DNA from: Tricholoma matsutake | Taxonomy: Eukaryota > Basidiomycota > Agaricomycetes > Agaricales > Tricholomataceae | Direction: 5' to 3' | Assembly: GCA_026075535.2 (NCBI GenBank) | Contig: AP026540.1 | Location: 7,006,001 to 7,070,000 of the forward strand | DNA length: 64,000 bases | Part shown: positions 24,091-34,115 of the stretch, one piece after another | How positions within the stretch are numbered: position 1 is the first letter of the stretch | Layout: the number at the start of each line of letters is the position of its first letter | Notes under the pieces: model-generated | What the model saw: the letters and a program-made list of their open reading frames with translations, nothing else | Database searches by the model: none | What the model was told of the DNA's origin: nothing | Made by a program: the position numbers and the translations under genes

Positions 24091-24480
24091 GCCACAAAAA
24101 AGTGAGAGATGCTTTGAGCAACGCGTTAATGCTCTAAAGGTTCAACTGGAGACAATAGCAGAGCTAGTGAAATCAGTTGAACCAATGAAAGATAGTTGTT
24201 GTGATGGAGCGAAGCTCGAAGGTGAAGCCTGATAGAACAACTGTGCTGCTTGGATGCGAATGTGAGAGTTGAGAAAGAAGCAGCACAAGTAAAATCCCCT
24301 GTCCATGCTGAGACTGTCTATGATGAGGCCTCTGCTAAGACATTAGCACCAAGCCATAGACAGCATGAATGATTGGGGTGAGATAAGATTGAGCAGAGCT
24401 CAATAAAGATAAGGATTTTTTGGAGTGGCACAGAGGCCTACGAAAACGCTCCTTACCCTTGGAACCCATGTTTATGATGA
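24091..24480 (-). repeat. Ngaro repeat A1 (terminal)
   Basis: 390-bp copy of A2 (6980-7476). It lies at the upstream end of the element and abuts gypsy-1 pol at 24481. Confidence 0.8.
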
Positions 24481-26674
24481 TCAATTCTGTCAAAATATGC
24501 ATGTGCTCAGTGATCTGCAGTAAGAAAGACAACACATGTCAGACAAGACCCAAAAACTGGTGCACTTCCTTCACAGAGCGTGGCTGTGGCCACTTTGAGA
24601 TGTGGTCCATCTTCTTAGAGTCTGCTTCAATTCCTCATGCCAAAACATGATGGCCCAAGAAATCAATCTCCAGTTGGAAAAGGTGAGTCTTCCACGGGTT
24701 GCAATATAGACCGGCCTCCCTCAACGCTGCCAAGATGATGCATACATTTTTGCAATGTTCCTCTAGTGTGTTTGACCAGATCACGATGTCGTCCAAATAA
24801 ATGTGGCAAATCTTTCCAATCCACTCATGCAGAGCAGCTGTAACCTGGTGTTGATGGATCACCGGCGCGTTTTTCAAGCCCATAGGCATAACCATCCACT
24901 CGAACAGGCCAAATGGGGTGGAGACTGCCATCAAGGGGATATGTGCAGGCTCCATTGGTGTCTGGAAAAAACTGTTTGTCATGTCAATAGTTCCCCAGAT
25001 CTTACCTTTGGCACAGTCATTCAGAATATCATCAATCCATGGCAACGGGTGCGAATCTGCAATGGTATTTTTGTTCAGCTGTCAGTAGTCATTGACCCAT
25101 CTTGGTAGCACTGAGGGATCTGCCTTTGGGATGATGAACACTGGCGAAGTGTGGGGTGATGAAGACGGCCTGATCCGATCCGCATCCAGATGTTCCTGGA
25201 TCAAAGTCTTCCACACATCGCGAAATTTCTGGGGGCAAGCATATGTGCATGTTTTGATTGTTTGTTCTGCATCCCTGAGCTTGATCTTCGCCATTACATT
25301 ACGGGGAAGTTTCTTGACATGAGGCAGTGGTTGGAATACATCGGCAAACTCGGTGAACATTTCCTTCTCAATGTTCCCCACTTTTTGCTGAAAACTCAGG
25401 GCTTCCATGTGCTCTCTGATCATCCCCACCATGTTGAGTGGTTTTACCACTTCTGGCACCATCTTCCCATTTGCCAGACGCTGCTTGCAAACTTTGACCA
25501 GCTCTGCCAGCATCAAGCTCCTGTTTCTCTTAGTGTCCGCTCTGGTGAGCTTCACGTCAATCAGCCTCTTCTGAGGCTTAGGCATAGGCGGGTTTAACAA
25601 ATTGTAGCCACATGTTTTGTCAATAGCAGTACGCTCTCTAAAATCAGTCACAATACAGTTTACAGAAAGGAAAGGCAGTCCAAGTAACAGAGGTACACAT
25701 AAGTTCAGCGTAACAACAGCTTTTACAGTTCGAGACATCCATGCAGAGTCCAGAGCGTAAGGCACAATTTTCACATATTCATACAGGTGGTTTTTGGACA
25801 ATGTCATGTTACCTAGTGCCATGGAGATAGGTAGTGGCTTGTGCAGGTGGAAGCAACGTAAACCCAGGTTTTCGACTAGCGCATCACTGATGAGCACGAT
25901 GTGTGCACCGCAGTCCAGCATACCGTTTACTGTAACTGGGTTGTCAGCTGCAGGTCCCAACAACATGCACAGCCAGCACAGATGGGGGACGGTGAGAGGG
26001 CTTACCTCCTCGTCCTCCATCTCAGAAGATCCCAGCACCGCCGAAGGCATTACTGCCCCTGCCACAAATGAGTTCTCATCTTCTGTTAACTCCTCAGTAC
26101 GAGCCAAGCTCCCAGCCACCATTCCCACCGGTTTGCTTCCTGATGGAGCATTTCCCTGACGCTTCTGGCCAAGCAGCATATCTTCTGTTATCTCTTTATA
26201 GTTGCGTCCGTCTGGGAACTTGTTAGGGCAATCCATCACGTGATGGTTCTTATAACCATGCTGACATTTTAAGCAGCCCTGATGTTTGAACAGCAACAAG
26301 CGGTTGTTCTCAGTCAGGCAGGGAGGCTTACAGAAAGCAGACAAAGATGTGCTTGGTGTGGATGATGTGGAGCCACCTTGCAGCTTGTAACTTCCTACAG
26401 TGTTTGCATTTTGTGAAGGATTCGCGAGTGCTTGTCTTTTTGGCATCCATTGAAGATCTTCTGCAGCCTCCAGGTAGTGCTTTGTGTCATTTGCTTGTTC
26501 TTTGGGCAGCTTCCACACTTCAGCAATCCAGCAAGTCAGTTGAGCCTCATCCATCTTTTCAGGAGTGTCCTTTGCAATCTTATTGATGGCCTCCTTAATA
26601 TTGCAATTCTTGCAGCAGTTTTGTAAGTCGGCATCTAAGAGACTATTGAGTTGAAGGCAGAGAGCTACATCCAA
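24481..26674 (-). pseudogene. gypsy-1 nucleocapsid, protease and reverse transcriptase
   Basis: Reads from the zinc-knuckle region (CLKCQHGYKNHHVMDC, near 26250) through the protease (MLDCGAHIVLISDALVENL, near 25900) to the RT. RT landmarks are SPHTSPVFIIPK, then a TGA where relatives have the DYRQLN arginine (about 25083), then IDMTNSFFQTPM, MGLKNAPVIHQ and the catalytic loop CHIYLDDIVIW. A second TGA follows the FLGHHVLA segment (24635). The frame runs into the Ngaro element at 24480 and resumes at 6814. Confidence 0.87.
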
Positions 26675-26713
26675 GAAGTAGTACTCGGTATTATGGAGGA
26701 CAATGTTCAGATG

Positions 26714-27448
26714 TCAAATGTCATTCACCCAGGTGGGAAAGGAATCAGATGATTTGAGCCGCGAGTTGTGGATTCTTGCATGGAGCTCATCGTCCCAGCC
26801 ATCCACCAGGAACTCCTTTTGCAGCTCCTTGATGAAATCTGTGAACGCCAGTTCAGAAAGGCAATCTCCATGTGTTGCAACCCAGTCTTGAGCTCGCATG
26901 TCTTTCAGTCCAGGCAAAATTGCCGCCACATGCTCGTCTTTGAAGATTTTCTTGTTAGCCCTGAAGAAATCAACACAAGCCATTTCCCATTGACACATAA
27001 CCATAGGCGTCACTACACCAGCAGTGAGCAGCAGGATGCACTTTGGTTCAGCATGAAGACACTCGGCAGAGCCTGTTGCAGCCATCTTTATCTTCGGTAC
27101 AAGCAGAGAGTAGTTGCAGGAAGAAAGTGAATCTTCAGAGTCAGAATCTGCTGTTGGCAAGCTGGGTGTATGCACGTTTGTGGGCACCCCAGGCATCTCA
27201 GAAGGTTTATGTGTATGATCATCTATGGCAGCAGGTGGTGGGGACTGTGTGCCCTCCTCAGTCAGCATCAGCAGTGGTAACGATGGGGACAACAGGCCCT
27301 GATGGGCATCAGGAACAGCGAGCACTTGCTTGTGTGTGATCAGCAGCTTGGACAACTCAGTCTTTTGACCTTTAAACAGCGAGCCTAAGCTAAGCTTTGG
27401 TGAGACAGCAAGAGGTGAAGTGAAGGTCGTTAGACCAGCGAACCTCAT
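26714..27448 (-). pseudogene. gypsy-1 gag
   Basis: Starts at the ATG at 27448 (MRFAGLTTFTSP), about 25 bp inside the 5' LTR boundary. A Pro/Ser-rich N-terminal region is followed by a capsid-like core with CQWEMACVDFFRANKKIF and ELQKEFLVDGWDDELHARI. It ends at a TGA at 26714, with the same frame continuing as HLNIVLHN, so gag and pol were probably one frame. The upstream extension of the open frame into the LTR is not counted. Confidence 0.78.
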
Positions 27449-27471
27449 TGAGTAAAGCTTAAAAAAAAAAG

Positions 27472-27680
27472 TGTAAGCATGCGCTGTGTTAGGGGCATGC
27501 ACTTCACTAGAGTCAGACTGAGACTAAGCAGGCAAAAGAGGTGATTTTATAAGTGAGAGATCTCTATTGATGATGATGAAGGTGATGATGGTAAGAAAGA
27601 AAGATAGATCCATGTCATCCATATCTGTCTGAGGATGCAATCTGAGCAGTAAATAAGTGTAAATAAGTAACATCGTTACA
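27472..27680 (-). repeat. gypsy-1 5' LTR
   Basis: 209-bp LTR, TGTAAGCATGC...CGTTACA, paired with 4345-4541. On the coding strand it is followed by CTTTTTTTTTTAAGC, so no TGG-type tRNA primer site is present at the junction. Confidence 0.88.
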
Positions 27681-28493
27681 ATTACTACTCTAAAAAGTCT
27701 GAGTGGAGTCCTAGAACAGTAGGAAGTCCTAGTGTCCAAGCAGATCCACTCAGACTAGGGGAGTGTAAAGTACTGTTTGCATGAGGAATGTAATTAGGAA
27801 AATGATGATGAGAAGTTTTCTTGTACTTAGCATCTAGGGCTACAAGATCTGTTCTTCTGCTAACTGTTCAATCCATGTCTTGACAAGCACAATGAGGTTG
27901 CAAGGGCCAGTCGTGTGTGGGTCAAAATTGAAATGCTCCAGGTTTTCATTGAACAACTCATCAAGTTGTCCCAATCTCATGGTGTGCCAATTCGATGGCT
28001 GATGCCACCACCTTCCAATGTTGTGGAGGTGGCAATGGAGGGATGTGTACCTTATGTGTCTTGGGGTTAAGCAGGTCATATCCACTCTCTTTTGCAACCA
28101 CTGTTCATAGTTCCACATCAACTATGATCTTGTTTTTCATGAGGAAATCCAGTCCCAAAATGATTTCTATGTGCAAGTTAGGGCAAATAACCACATTGAT
28201 GACATGAGATTTCCATAATGAGTCAGAGGACTGGAGATGTAGTTTACAGTATTCAGTCAAAACCAAGGCAGAGTCCTTCCTTTCTCCCTTCTCCTCTACA
28301 AATGCACCAGAAAGTGGGTAAGGCTTGAAAAGTTTTCTTCAATGAAAAGCCATGATGTCCACAAGCTCAGAGGAAATCAGCACTGGAGGACATCCATGGT
28401 CAATAAGGACTTTGAATGGTGTAAGGGCACAGACAGCAGGAGCATTGAGGCAACAAGACCACCACAGATGATCAGGGAGTGACAGGGCAGTGG

Positions 28494-29806
28494 TAAGGCA
28501 TAGCATAAGTGCACCCATGGGTGACCCAGATCCAAACTCACGAGTATTCTCACATAGAAAACTGTTACTCGGATCTGCATGGGTATTTTCCCATGGATGA
28601 CCCAGATCTGCGAGTGTAGAACTCATGAGTGTGCAAGTACCTGTAGGTATATGGGTAGATACAAGTACTCACAGGTAACTCATGGGTACTTGTATGTTAT
28701 TTTGTGCAAGTAGATAGAATATACAACAATAACACAAGTTAGGTTTTAGTTAAGTTAGTATCTGAATGCTGAGTAGGTGAGTCAGTGTTTGTAGCACTGT
28801 AATTCAGTAATGACTTAGTGGTTCCTTCCATAAGCTTGTATTATACATTGTGCATACTATATATATATTGCATTTCCAAAGGGCTAGTCGAAATGTGCAA
28901 CCATTATTTTATACCAACACCCCTTTCTCCTTCTCCCTCTGAAAAACCTGTAGCACCATAACTCAACAACCATGTAACTGTTCCTTTTGTATACTTTACT
29001 ATGCATTGCATATTTACATCTCCCTTAAAGCACTACTCAAATGGCATGGCCATTGTTTCATACTAACCACCCCTTCTTCCTCATCCCTCTCAAAAACCTA
29101 CAGCACTGTAACTCAATAATTCTGAGACCATGCCTTTTGTAAACTTGGCTTCTATACTGTGTTTAGTATATGTACAGCATCACAAAAGCAAGAGTTGAAT
29201 GGTAGAGCCATTGTTCTATGGCAACCATCCCTCCTCTCAAAAGCCCACAGCATTATAACTCAATAACCCCAAAACCATTCCTTTCATAAATTTGGATTCC
29301 ACCCTTCATATACCATATCTACAATGTTCCAAAAGTGCTAGTTGAACTGTGCAACTGTTATTTCATAGCAACTGCCCCTTCCTCGTCCCTCTCAACAGCC
29401 CATAGCACTATAACTCAATAACTCCACGACCATTCCTTTTGTAAACTGGTAGTACACACTGTATATAATATACTTATGCCTTCTCCAATGCACTAGTCAA
29501 GGGGTCCACCCATTCCTTTGTAGTAAACTCCTCTTTCTCCTCATTTCTCTCAAAAACTAGGAGCATTGTAAATAAATAATGCTGGAGTGATTCCTGCTAT
29601 AAACTGGTATTCTACATTGTATATAGTATGTTTATGATCTGCCAAAAATGCTATATGAACAGTGCAGTAGTTCATACACAAGTACTTGTGTGAGTACCCA
29701 TGCCTGCAAAAACTGATACCTGGATCCTCAAGGATCCATTCCCATGGATGACCTGGAGCCACAAGTATGCATACTTGTGGGTGACCCAGACTCATTCTAT
29801 GCCTTA
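28494..29806. mobile_element. non-autonomous hAT-like element (1,313 bp) with tandem repeats
   Basis: Ends TAAGGCATAGCATAAG and (complement) TAAGGCATAGAATGAG, with a perfect 8-bp duplication GGCAGTGG (28486-28493 and 29807-29814). Subterminal regions are rich in GGGTGACCCAGA and AAGTACTTGT motifs in both orientations. The core is a degenerate tandem repeat. No coding capacity. It is related in architecture and core repeat to 11465-12743 but has different termini. Confidence 0.82.
28830..29640. repeat. ~150-bp degenerate tandem repeat, five to six copies
   Basis: The landmark CTCTCAAAA...CAGCAC.GTAACTCAATAA recurs near 28938, 29085, 29233, 29390 and 29545, with spacing of about 147-157 bp. 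Each unit has TTCCTTTTGTA and an AT-rich TATA segment, as in the 158-bp repeat at 11690-12310. Confidence 0.72.
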
Positions 29807-30639
29807 GGCAGTGGGTACCTACATACTTGTCAACTTTGTCTTCCCTGAGCTCGAACTTGCTATCACTATCAGCCTTGAAAACCATGCTGATGACAGTCAC
29901 AGTGTGCATTCTCTCAAAAACAGCCTTAGCTTTCAGAGCATGCACCAGTGTCACATTCTTACAAGATTTGGCAGTCAGCCTACCCTCAGTGCCAAGCAGA
30001 CAATCAGTCGAGAAATGTCACACATAGAAAAGGTGACAATGGAAACAACCTTGGTGAGCTTTCAGGAGCTTACACTTGGTTGGACTGAGCTTTGATATAA
30101 ATGTGGTGAGGGCATGGCTGGCACCCAAAGTTGTGGGGGTCAAAGTGGAGATGATAGGTGAAACTGTTCAAGTGGCATTTCCTTTGGTAGCAGCAGTGGT
30201 GGAACAGCCTTTCTCTAATGTGATCTTTGGCCACTCTTGATGCTTTCCTTCAATCTCAGTGTCCAAGAGGTGCACCCACTCAATCCACTCATCCAGGTCC
30301 ATGATGTTGTCTAGATTACCATGTGTGTTCTGTGCATTGTAAGAAGATTTCAAACTTGGGGACAGGCGGGGCATGAAGTGGCTGCATAATTTATTATCTG
30401 CAATGTGGTAGTCTGAACCTGCAATGTTTAGCTCTGCATTAGCCTCACAGACAGACTCAGTCCATGTCATGAATGGTGTACTGCCTTGCATAACAATCTG
30501 AGTGTGGTGACAAGTGTGTCTTGCTGGGTGCAAGGGCGGAACTTCCTTTTGAATTCAAGTATGAAGGCCAGGAAGGTGCTGGTGGAAAGTTGTGCATGAT
30601 TGGCACTAACCCAAGATTGCACAGCAGATGATTTGAAAT

Positions 30640-30892
30640 TGTGGGTTCCATATCAGAGCCTGACAGCCATTTTGTGTCTGATGACACTGACAGAAATGAT
30701 ACCACACCATCCAGACTCAAAGCAGAGGGGATAGAACAGGAGCCAGATGCACAATGAGACCAAATTGCAGAAGCAATGTGGGCAGATTATCTGCATATCT
30801 GCCAAGCGAGAGGTATTGGTGTTGATGACCCCATTTATTCTGATGATGATGAGCTCAATGAGGAAGAAGACATGTAGGTAATGGTACACGAC
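30640..30892 (+). pseudogene. C-terminal remnant of an unrecognised + strand ORF
   Basis: A plus-strand reading HFVSDDTDRNDTTPS leads, across one TGA, to EAMWADYLHICQARGIGVDD and a strongly acidic end (DPIYSDDDELNEEEDM, stop at 30890). An acidic tail of this kind is seen in transposase-like proteins such as PIF/Harbinger, which travel with Myb/SANT-like partners like the gene next door. The piece is too short to assign. Confidence 0.25.
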
Positions 30893-30938
30893 AATAGTTC
30901 ATACAAGTGTACACTGTTCTACATACATACAATCAGTA

Positions 30939-32447
30939 TCAAGTTGATTTCAGTAAACATTGCACCCAATTCCATCTGAGTTCAGTATTCTCCCTGAGAG
31001 ACAAATATGCACCTGTGACTGCAGAATCTCCTACAAACTTCAAAATCATCTCACTCTGATCCTCCATGGTGAGACCATCATCCTGCTTCTGCAACAAATC
31101 TATTGCCTACATTTGTTGGACAGATGCAAGGTCAGGTGCTGCAAGGGTCTTTTCCACAACATCGGTCAACCGATTGATCAAGCCTTGCATGTGGATAGCG
31201 ACAGCAGGCGTAATCTTCACAGCAGCTCTAGTGGAAGTGCCACCAGATACTGAGGATGTCATTGAAACCACCTGCGATGATGCTCCCCTCAACAAGACCT
31301 TCTTCTTTGGAGGCGGTGCAGTAGAATCAGGGGGGACAGAGGTGGCAGCCATACCAATGGATTCATTGTTCTCAGTAAGCAAGTCAGGGTGTTTCCTAGT
31401 GTTGCCATGGCTCGAGCCGCATTTTTTGCTATCTTGGGAAATAAATTACATAAAATCACTAAAATATTTGAGGAGCTAGATCCCATCAAAAGCCGAGGGG
31501 TCTCCTGCCAACTCTAAGTGATCAGAGAAGTGGTTCCTGAGATATTCTGGTGGCTTTCAGGAACCACTTCTCTGATCACTTAGAGTTGGCAGGAGACCCC
31601 TCAGCTTTTGATGGGATCTAGCTCCTCAAATATTTTAGTGATTTTATGTAATTTATTTCCCAAGATAGCAAAAAACGCGGCTTGAGCCATGGCAACACTA
31701 GTGTTTCCATTTTCCAGTCAATGATGATCCCACTGCAGTGTCCACATCCATCTGATCACCATCACTGCTAGCAGCTACAGCGGGCACAATGGTTGAAGAT
31801 GTCTCGATAACCGCACCATGTCTATCATCAATCCCCTCTGATGTCGATCCTTCATCCCCTTCCTCCCTGTCATCTGGCTGTGGTGCAGCCACTGATGTTG
31901 CTGTGAATGCATTCTTTCCTCTTGCACCTGCAATGGGTAAAATTGATTTGAACTTGCTGAGCCAGTGCCAGCCCTTATTATGGAATGGCTTCATAGGATG
32001 TGATTTCTATATGACTTTGTTGACTCAGGCTGCTCAGCAAACATTTGTGCTACAAAATGCATCTTTGTTCTGATGTATGACTGCCAGACCTTATCTGCTG
32101 CCTCTCCTTCAATTTTTGCTCCATTCTCATTGTCCCAGTGAAAACCTGATCCATTTTGATATATCTGGATAGTGTTGTATGTGCTTTTTAACTGAAAACA
32201 ATATATCAGTATAACAGAGGACAATGAAGTGGCACATACTGCAGTCCATTTTGATTTGCAAGACTTTCCCGTTTTGGGGGCACCTGAAGTATGGTGCTTG
32301 GCTATTTCAGTTGCTGCAGAATTGTAGACCACCTGGGAAAAGACTCCAGACTCGCCCATCTTAGACTTGTTAGCCATGATAGTCCAGGAAGGCCGTGACC
32401 TCAGCATCATTCCAAGAGACTGTAGAACGTTCTTCAGGATTTGCCAT
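30939..32447 (-). pseudogene. Myb/SANT-like domain protein, disrupted
   Basis: Member of a large Agaricomycete family with an N-terminal Myb/SANT-like DNA-binding domain, often associated with PIF/Harbinger transposases. It starts at 32447 (MANPEERSTVSWNDAEVTAF). After a frameshift near 32377 the reading continues ANKSKMGESGVFSQVVYNSA and GAPKTGKSCKSKW. A likely intron (~32180-32240) leads to STYNTIQIYQNGSGFHWD. After another short break comes MKPFHNKGWHWLSKFKSI. A Ser/Asp-rich region is split by a 304-bp foldback element at 31397-31700. Removing that element with one duplication restores SLTGKWKHPDLLTENNES in frame. A TAG near 31107 precedes the last ~60 codons, which end at 30939. The breaks make it a pseudogene in this strain. 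Confidence 0.68.
31397..31700. mobile_element. 304-bp foldback MITE, hAT-like
   Basis: Almost entirely an inverted repeat. The ~140-bp arms begin TAGTGTTGCCATGGCTC and differ at only three visible places, each CG versus TG or CA. It is flanked by a perfect 8-bp duplication GTGTTTCC (31389-31396 and 31701-31708). No coding capacity. It sits inside the coding sequence of the Myb/SANT-like gene. Confidence 0.9.
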
Positions 32448-32689
32448 AAGAACACCTATCCACTGAACGTATAAAGATACTGCTGAGACAATAGCACAGA
32501 GATATCGATGGTGATCCATTCTCATTCAAAACTAGGGCTGCACTGATAGGTTGTCTCCTTGGCTCAAAGGCCGATTCACCATTTTGGCCACATTCTAATC
32601 ACATCAGATAACTCGCACAAGGTCCCAGAAGCAGTGTGACCACTCCCGACCAAGTCTACCAAGCACGATATTGTGTCAAACGCGGTCGA

Positions 32690-32870
32690 GCATCGCAAGC
32701 ATCGTTGAATGCGATCAAACATTGTCAAATGCAATCAAACATCGTCGAACATGATCAAACATCATCGAACATCATTGAACATCATTGAACATCATCGCGA
32801 GCATCATATCGAACACGATCGAACATCGTCGAGCATCGTCAAGCATCATCGATTGATATCGAGAGACTGC
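32690..32870. repeat. short ATCGAACATC-type tandem repeats
   Basis: Degenerate ~10-bp units (GAACATCATC, GAACATCATT, GAGCATCGTC and similar) repeated for about 180 bp near the left end of the hAT element. Confidence 0.75.
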
Positions 32871-33479
32871 AAGCGACATTGGGCGCCACATTTGTTATCT
32901 ATATGGTGGAATAACATGCACCAGGAAGTATTCCAACTCGTGCTCAAACTTGCTGATAGTAGGTCAGCCTTGTTCCAAGTCCCTATTGTGCACAGAACCC
33001 GCTGGATGCATTATTGTGAGACTTAGCGCAGTTTATACACAAAGGACAGTCCCCTTTTAGTTCTATACCCTTTATTACTCTTTCATCATATGATATATAT
33101 CTTTCTTGTTCAGATTCCAGTCTCCTTTTTGGCCTTGTGCCTTAACTCATATCTTTTGCCTCATGTTCTACACATGTTCTCTAGCCTTTTTAGGTACTTT
33201 CTTTATTTTATATAAAAAGATGTACTAGATACAAAGAAAAACAAGAAAGTTGTCGTCTTCCTCCCAGATCACAGTGATTTGAGAGTACAGTTTAGTCTTA
33301 TTCAGTCTGAAGTTTGGTGTTTTATGCTAAACTTCCTCAAAATTCCTCAAAATTCCTCGCATTACGCTATTTTCGCTCTCGCTTCCCTCAATTAGCCTTT
33401 TTGTCACTTCTACTACCCATCTAGTCCCCCGATCTTGCATCCGAACATATCTGTGCACTCAAAGTTCCTCAAAACCTCT

Positions 33480-33690
33480 TCAAAAAATATCGCAACATCT
33501 CAAAAAATATCGCAACATCTCAAAAAATATCGCAACATCTCAAAAAATATCGCAACATCTCGAAAAATATCGCAACATCTCGAAAATCATCGCAAAGTCT
33601 CGAAAATCATCGCAAAGTCTCGAAAATCATTGCAACATCTCGAAAATCATCACAAAGTCTCAAAAATCATCGCAACACCTCGAAAATCAT
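33480..33690. repeat. 20-bp tandem repeat, about ten copies
   Basis: Units of the form CTCAAAAAATATCGCAACAT change gradually to CTCGAAAATCATCGCAAAGT with a strict 20-bp period. There are no spacers, so this is a minisatellite rather than a CRISPR array. It lies between the left terminus and the transposase gene of the hAT element. Confidence 0.88.
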
Positions 33691-34115
33691 CCTTTTAGCC
33701 TTGAACTGCTTTGACAAGCAGTTGTTTTATGACTATTTGATGGTCGGTCTGACAGGTGACATCTAGAGGGCCTCGCATCCTTCCTCTGACTTGTGTTATA
33801 CCATCTGAAGCCTTTTGTGGGTTTTGTTTGGGTTTCCAGGTTGAGCATCATCAGTGCACCGTCCATATTGCGGGTACGGCCATCAGCATTATGGGTCAAA
33901 TGGGTTGCCCACATAGACAGCCATACTGTTTCTACTTGACCAACATTGCTAAATGGGATGGGATGGGTCTAAAACAGGTACCAACAGCCATCAATGGCCG
34001 TTGTCCTATGTAATCTAGTCAATAAAACACCAGCAATATTTTGAATACAAGGTACAATAAAATAAATGTTCAGAAGTGAGTATGAAGCACGGAAAAGACA
34101 AAAACAAAACAAAAA

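Larger units (their letters stand above)
6815..24480 (-). mobile_element. Ngaro-type tyrosine-recombinase retrotransposon with nested insertions
   Basis: YR retroelement with the split direct repeats typical of this group. Read on the minus strand the order is A1 (24480-24091), gag, RT-RNase H, tyrosine recombinase, B1 (7566-7477), A2 (7476-6980), a spacer, and B2 (6904-6815). It is inserted in the gypsy-1 pol frame with no target duplication. Joining the base after 24480 to the base before 6815 on the minus strand gives HILTELTLKECNKSF in frame. Inside it are gypsy-2 (9620-20973) and an 838-bp hAT-like element (21939-22776). Coding regions carry stops and lost active-site residues. Confidence 0.87.
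4345..27680 (-). mobile_element. gypsy-1, chromodomain Ty3/gypsy retrotransposon (host of nested insertions)
   Basis: LTR retrotransposon with its 3' LTR at 4345-4541 and 5' LTR at 27472-27680, both beginning TGTAAGCA and ending TTACA. A purine tract abuts the 3' LTR (the complement is seen as CCCTCCCCC at 4542). Minus-strand coding order is gag, zinc knuckle, protease, RT, RNase H, integrase and chromodomain, i.e. a chromovirus. It is interrupted between RT and RNase H by the Ngaro element at 6815-24480. No 5-bp target duplication is visible (TAAGT on one side, ATTAC on the other), which suggests loss or rearrangement of flanking DNA. Many stops and frameshifts make it non-autonomous today. 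Confidence 0.88.
27700..30590 (-). mobile_element. gypsy-3 gag-protease remnant
   Basis: Decayed minus-strand retrotransposon sequence. The capsid piece (30168-30533) includes STPFMTWTESVCEANAELNI and LDEWIEWVHLLDTEIEGKHQ. A following piece (about 29820-29980) reads TLVHALKAKAVFERMHT. The protease piece (28339-28480) reads FKVLIDHGCPPVLISSELVD. The wording matches an Agaricomycete gypsy lineage different from gypsy-1 and gypsy-2. RT and RNase H are absent before the gypsy-1 LTR at 27680; the matching integrase lies at 3840-4344. The 1.3-kb element at 28494-29806 is inserted between gag and protease. Confidence 0.65.

Noticed and set aside
6980..24480. Segments 6980-7476 and 24091-24480 as a pair of LTRs
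   Set aside because: They do not both lie at the ends of the insertion. The 90-bp B repeats lie around the left copy, and the enclosed genes are Ngaro gag, RT-RNase H and tyrosine recombinase, so they are split direct repeats.
4345..27680. Use of an alternative genetic code with TGA as a sense codon
   Set aside because: Host genes in the window use TGA as a stop (thiolase, RPS3, MPP10, RPL15), and TGA in the transposons marks decayed CGA codons.
33480..33690. 20-bp direct repeats as a CRISPR array
   Set aside because: The units are strictly head-to-tail without spacers, and the genome is eukaryotic.
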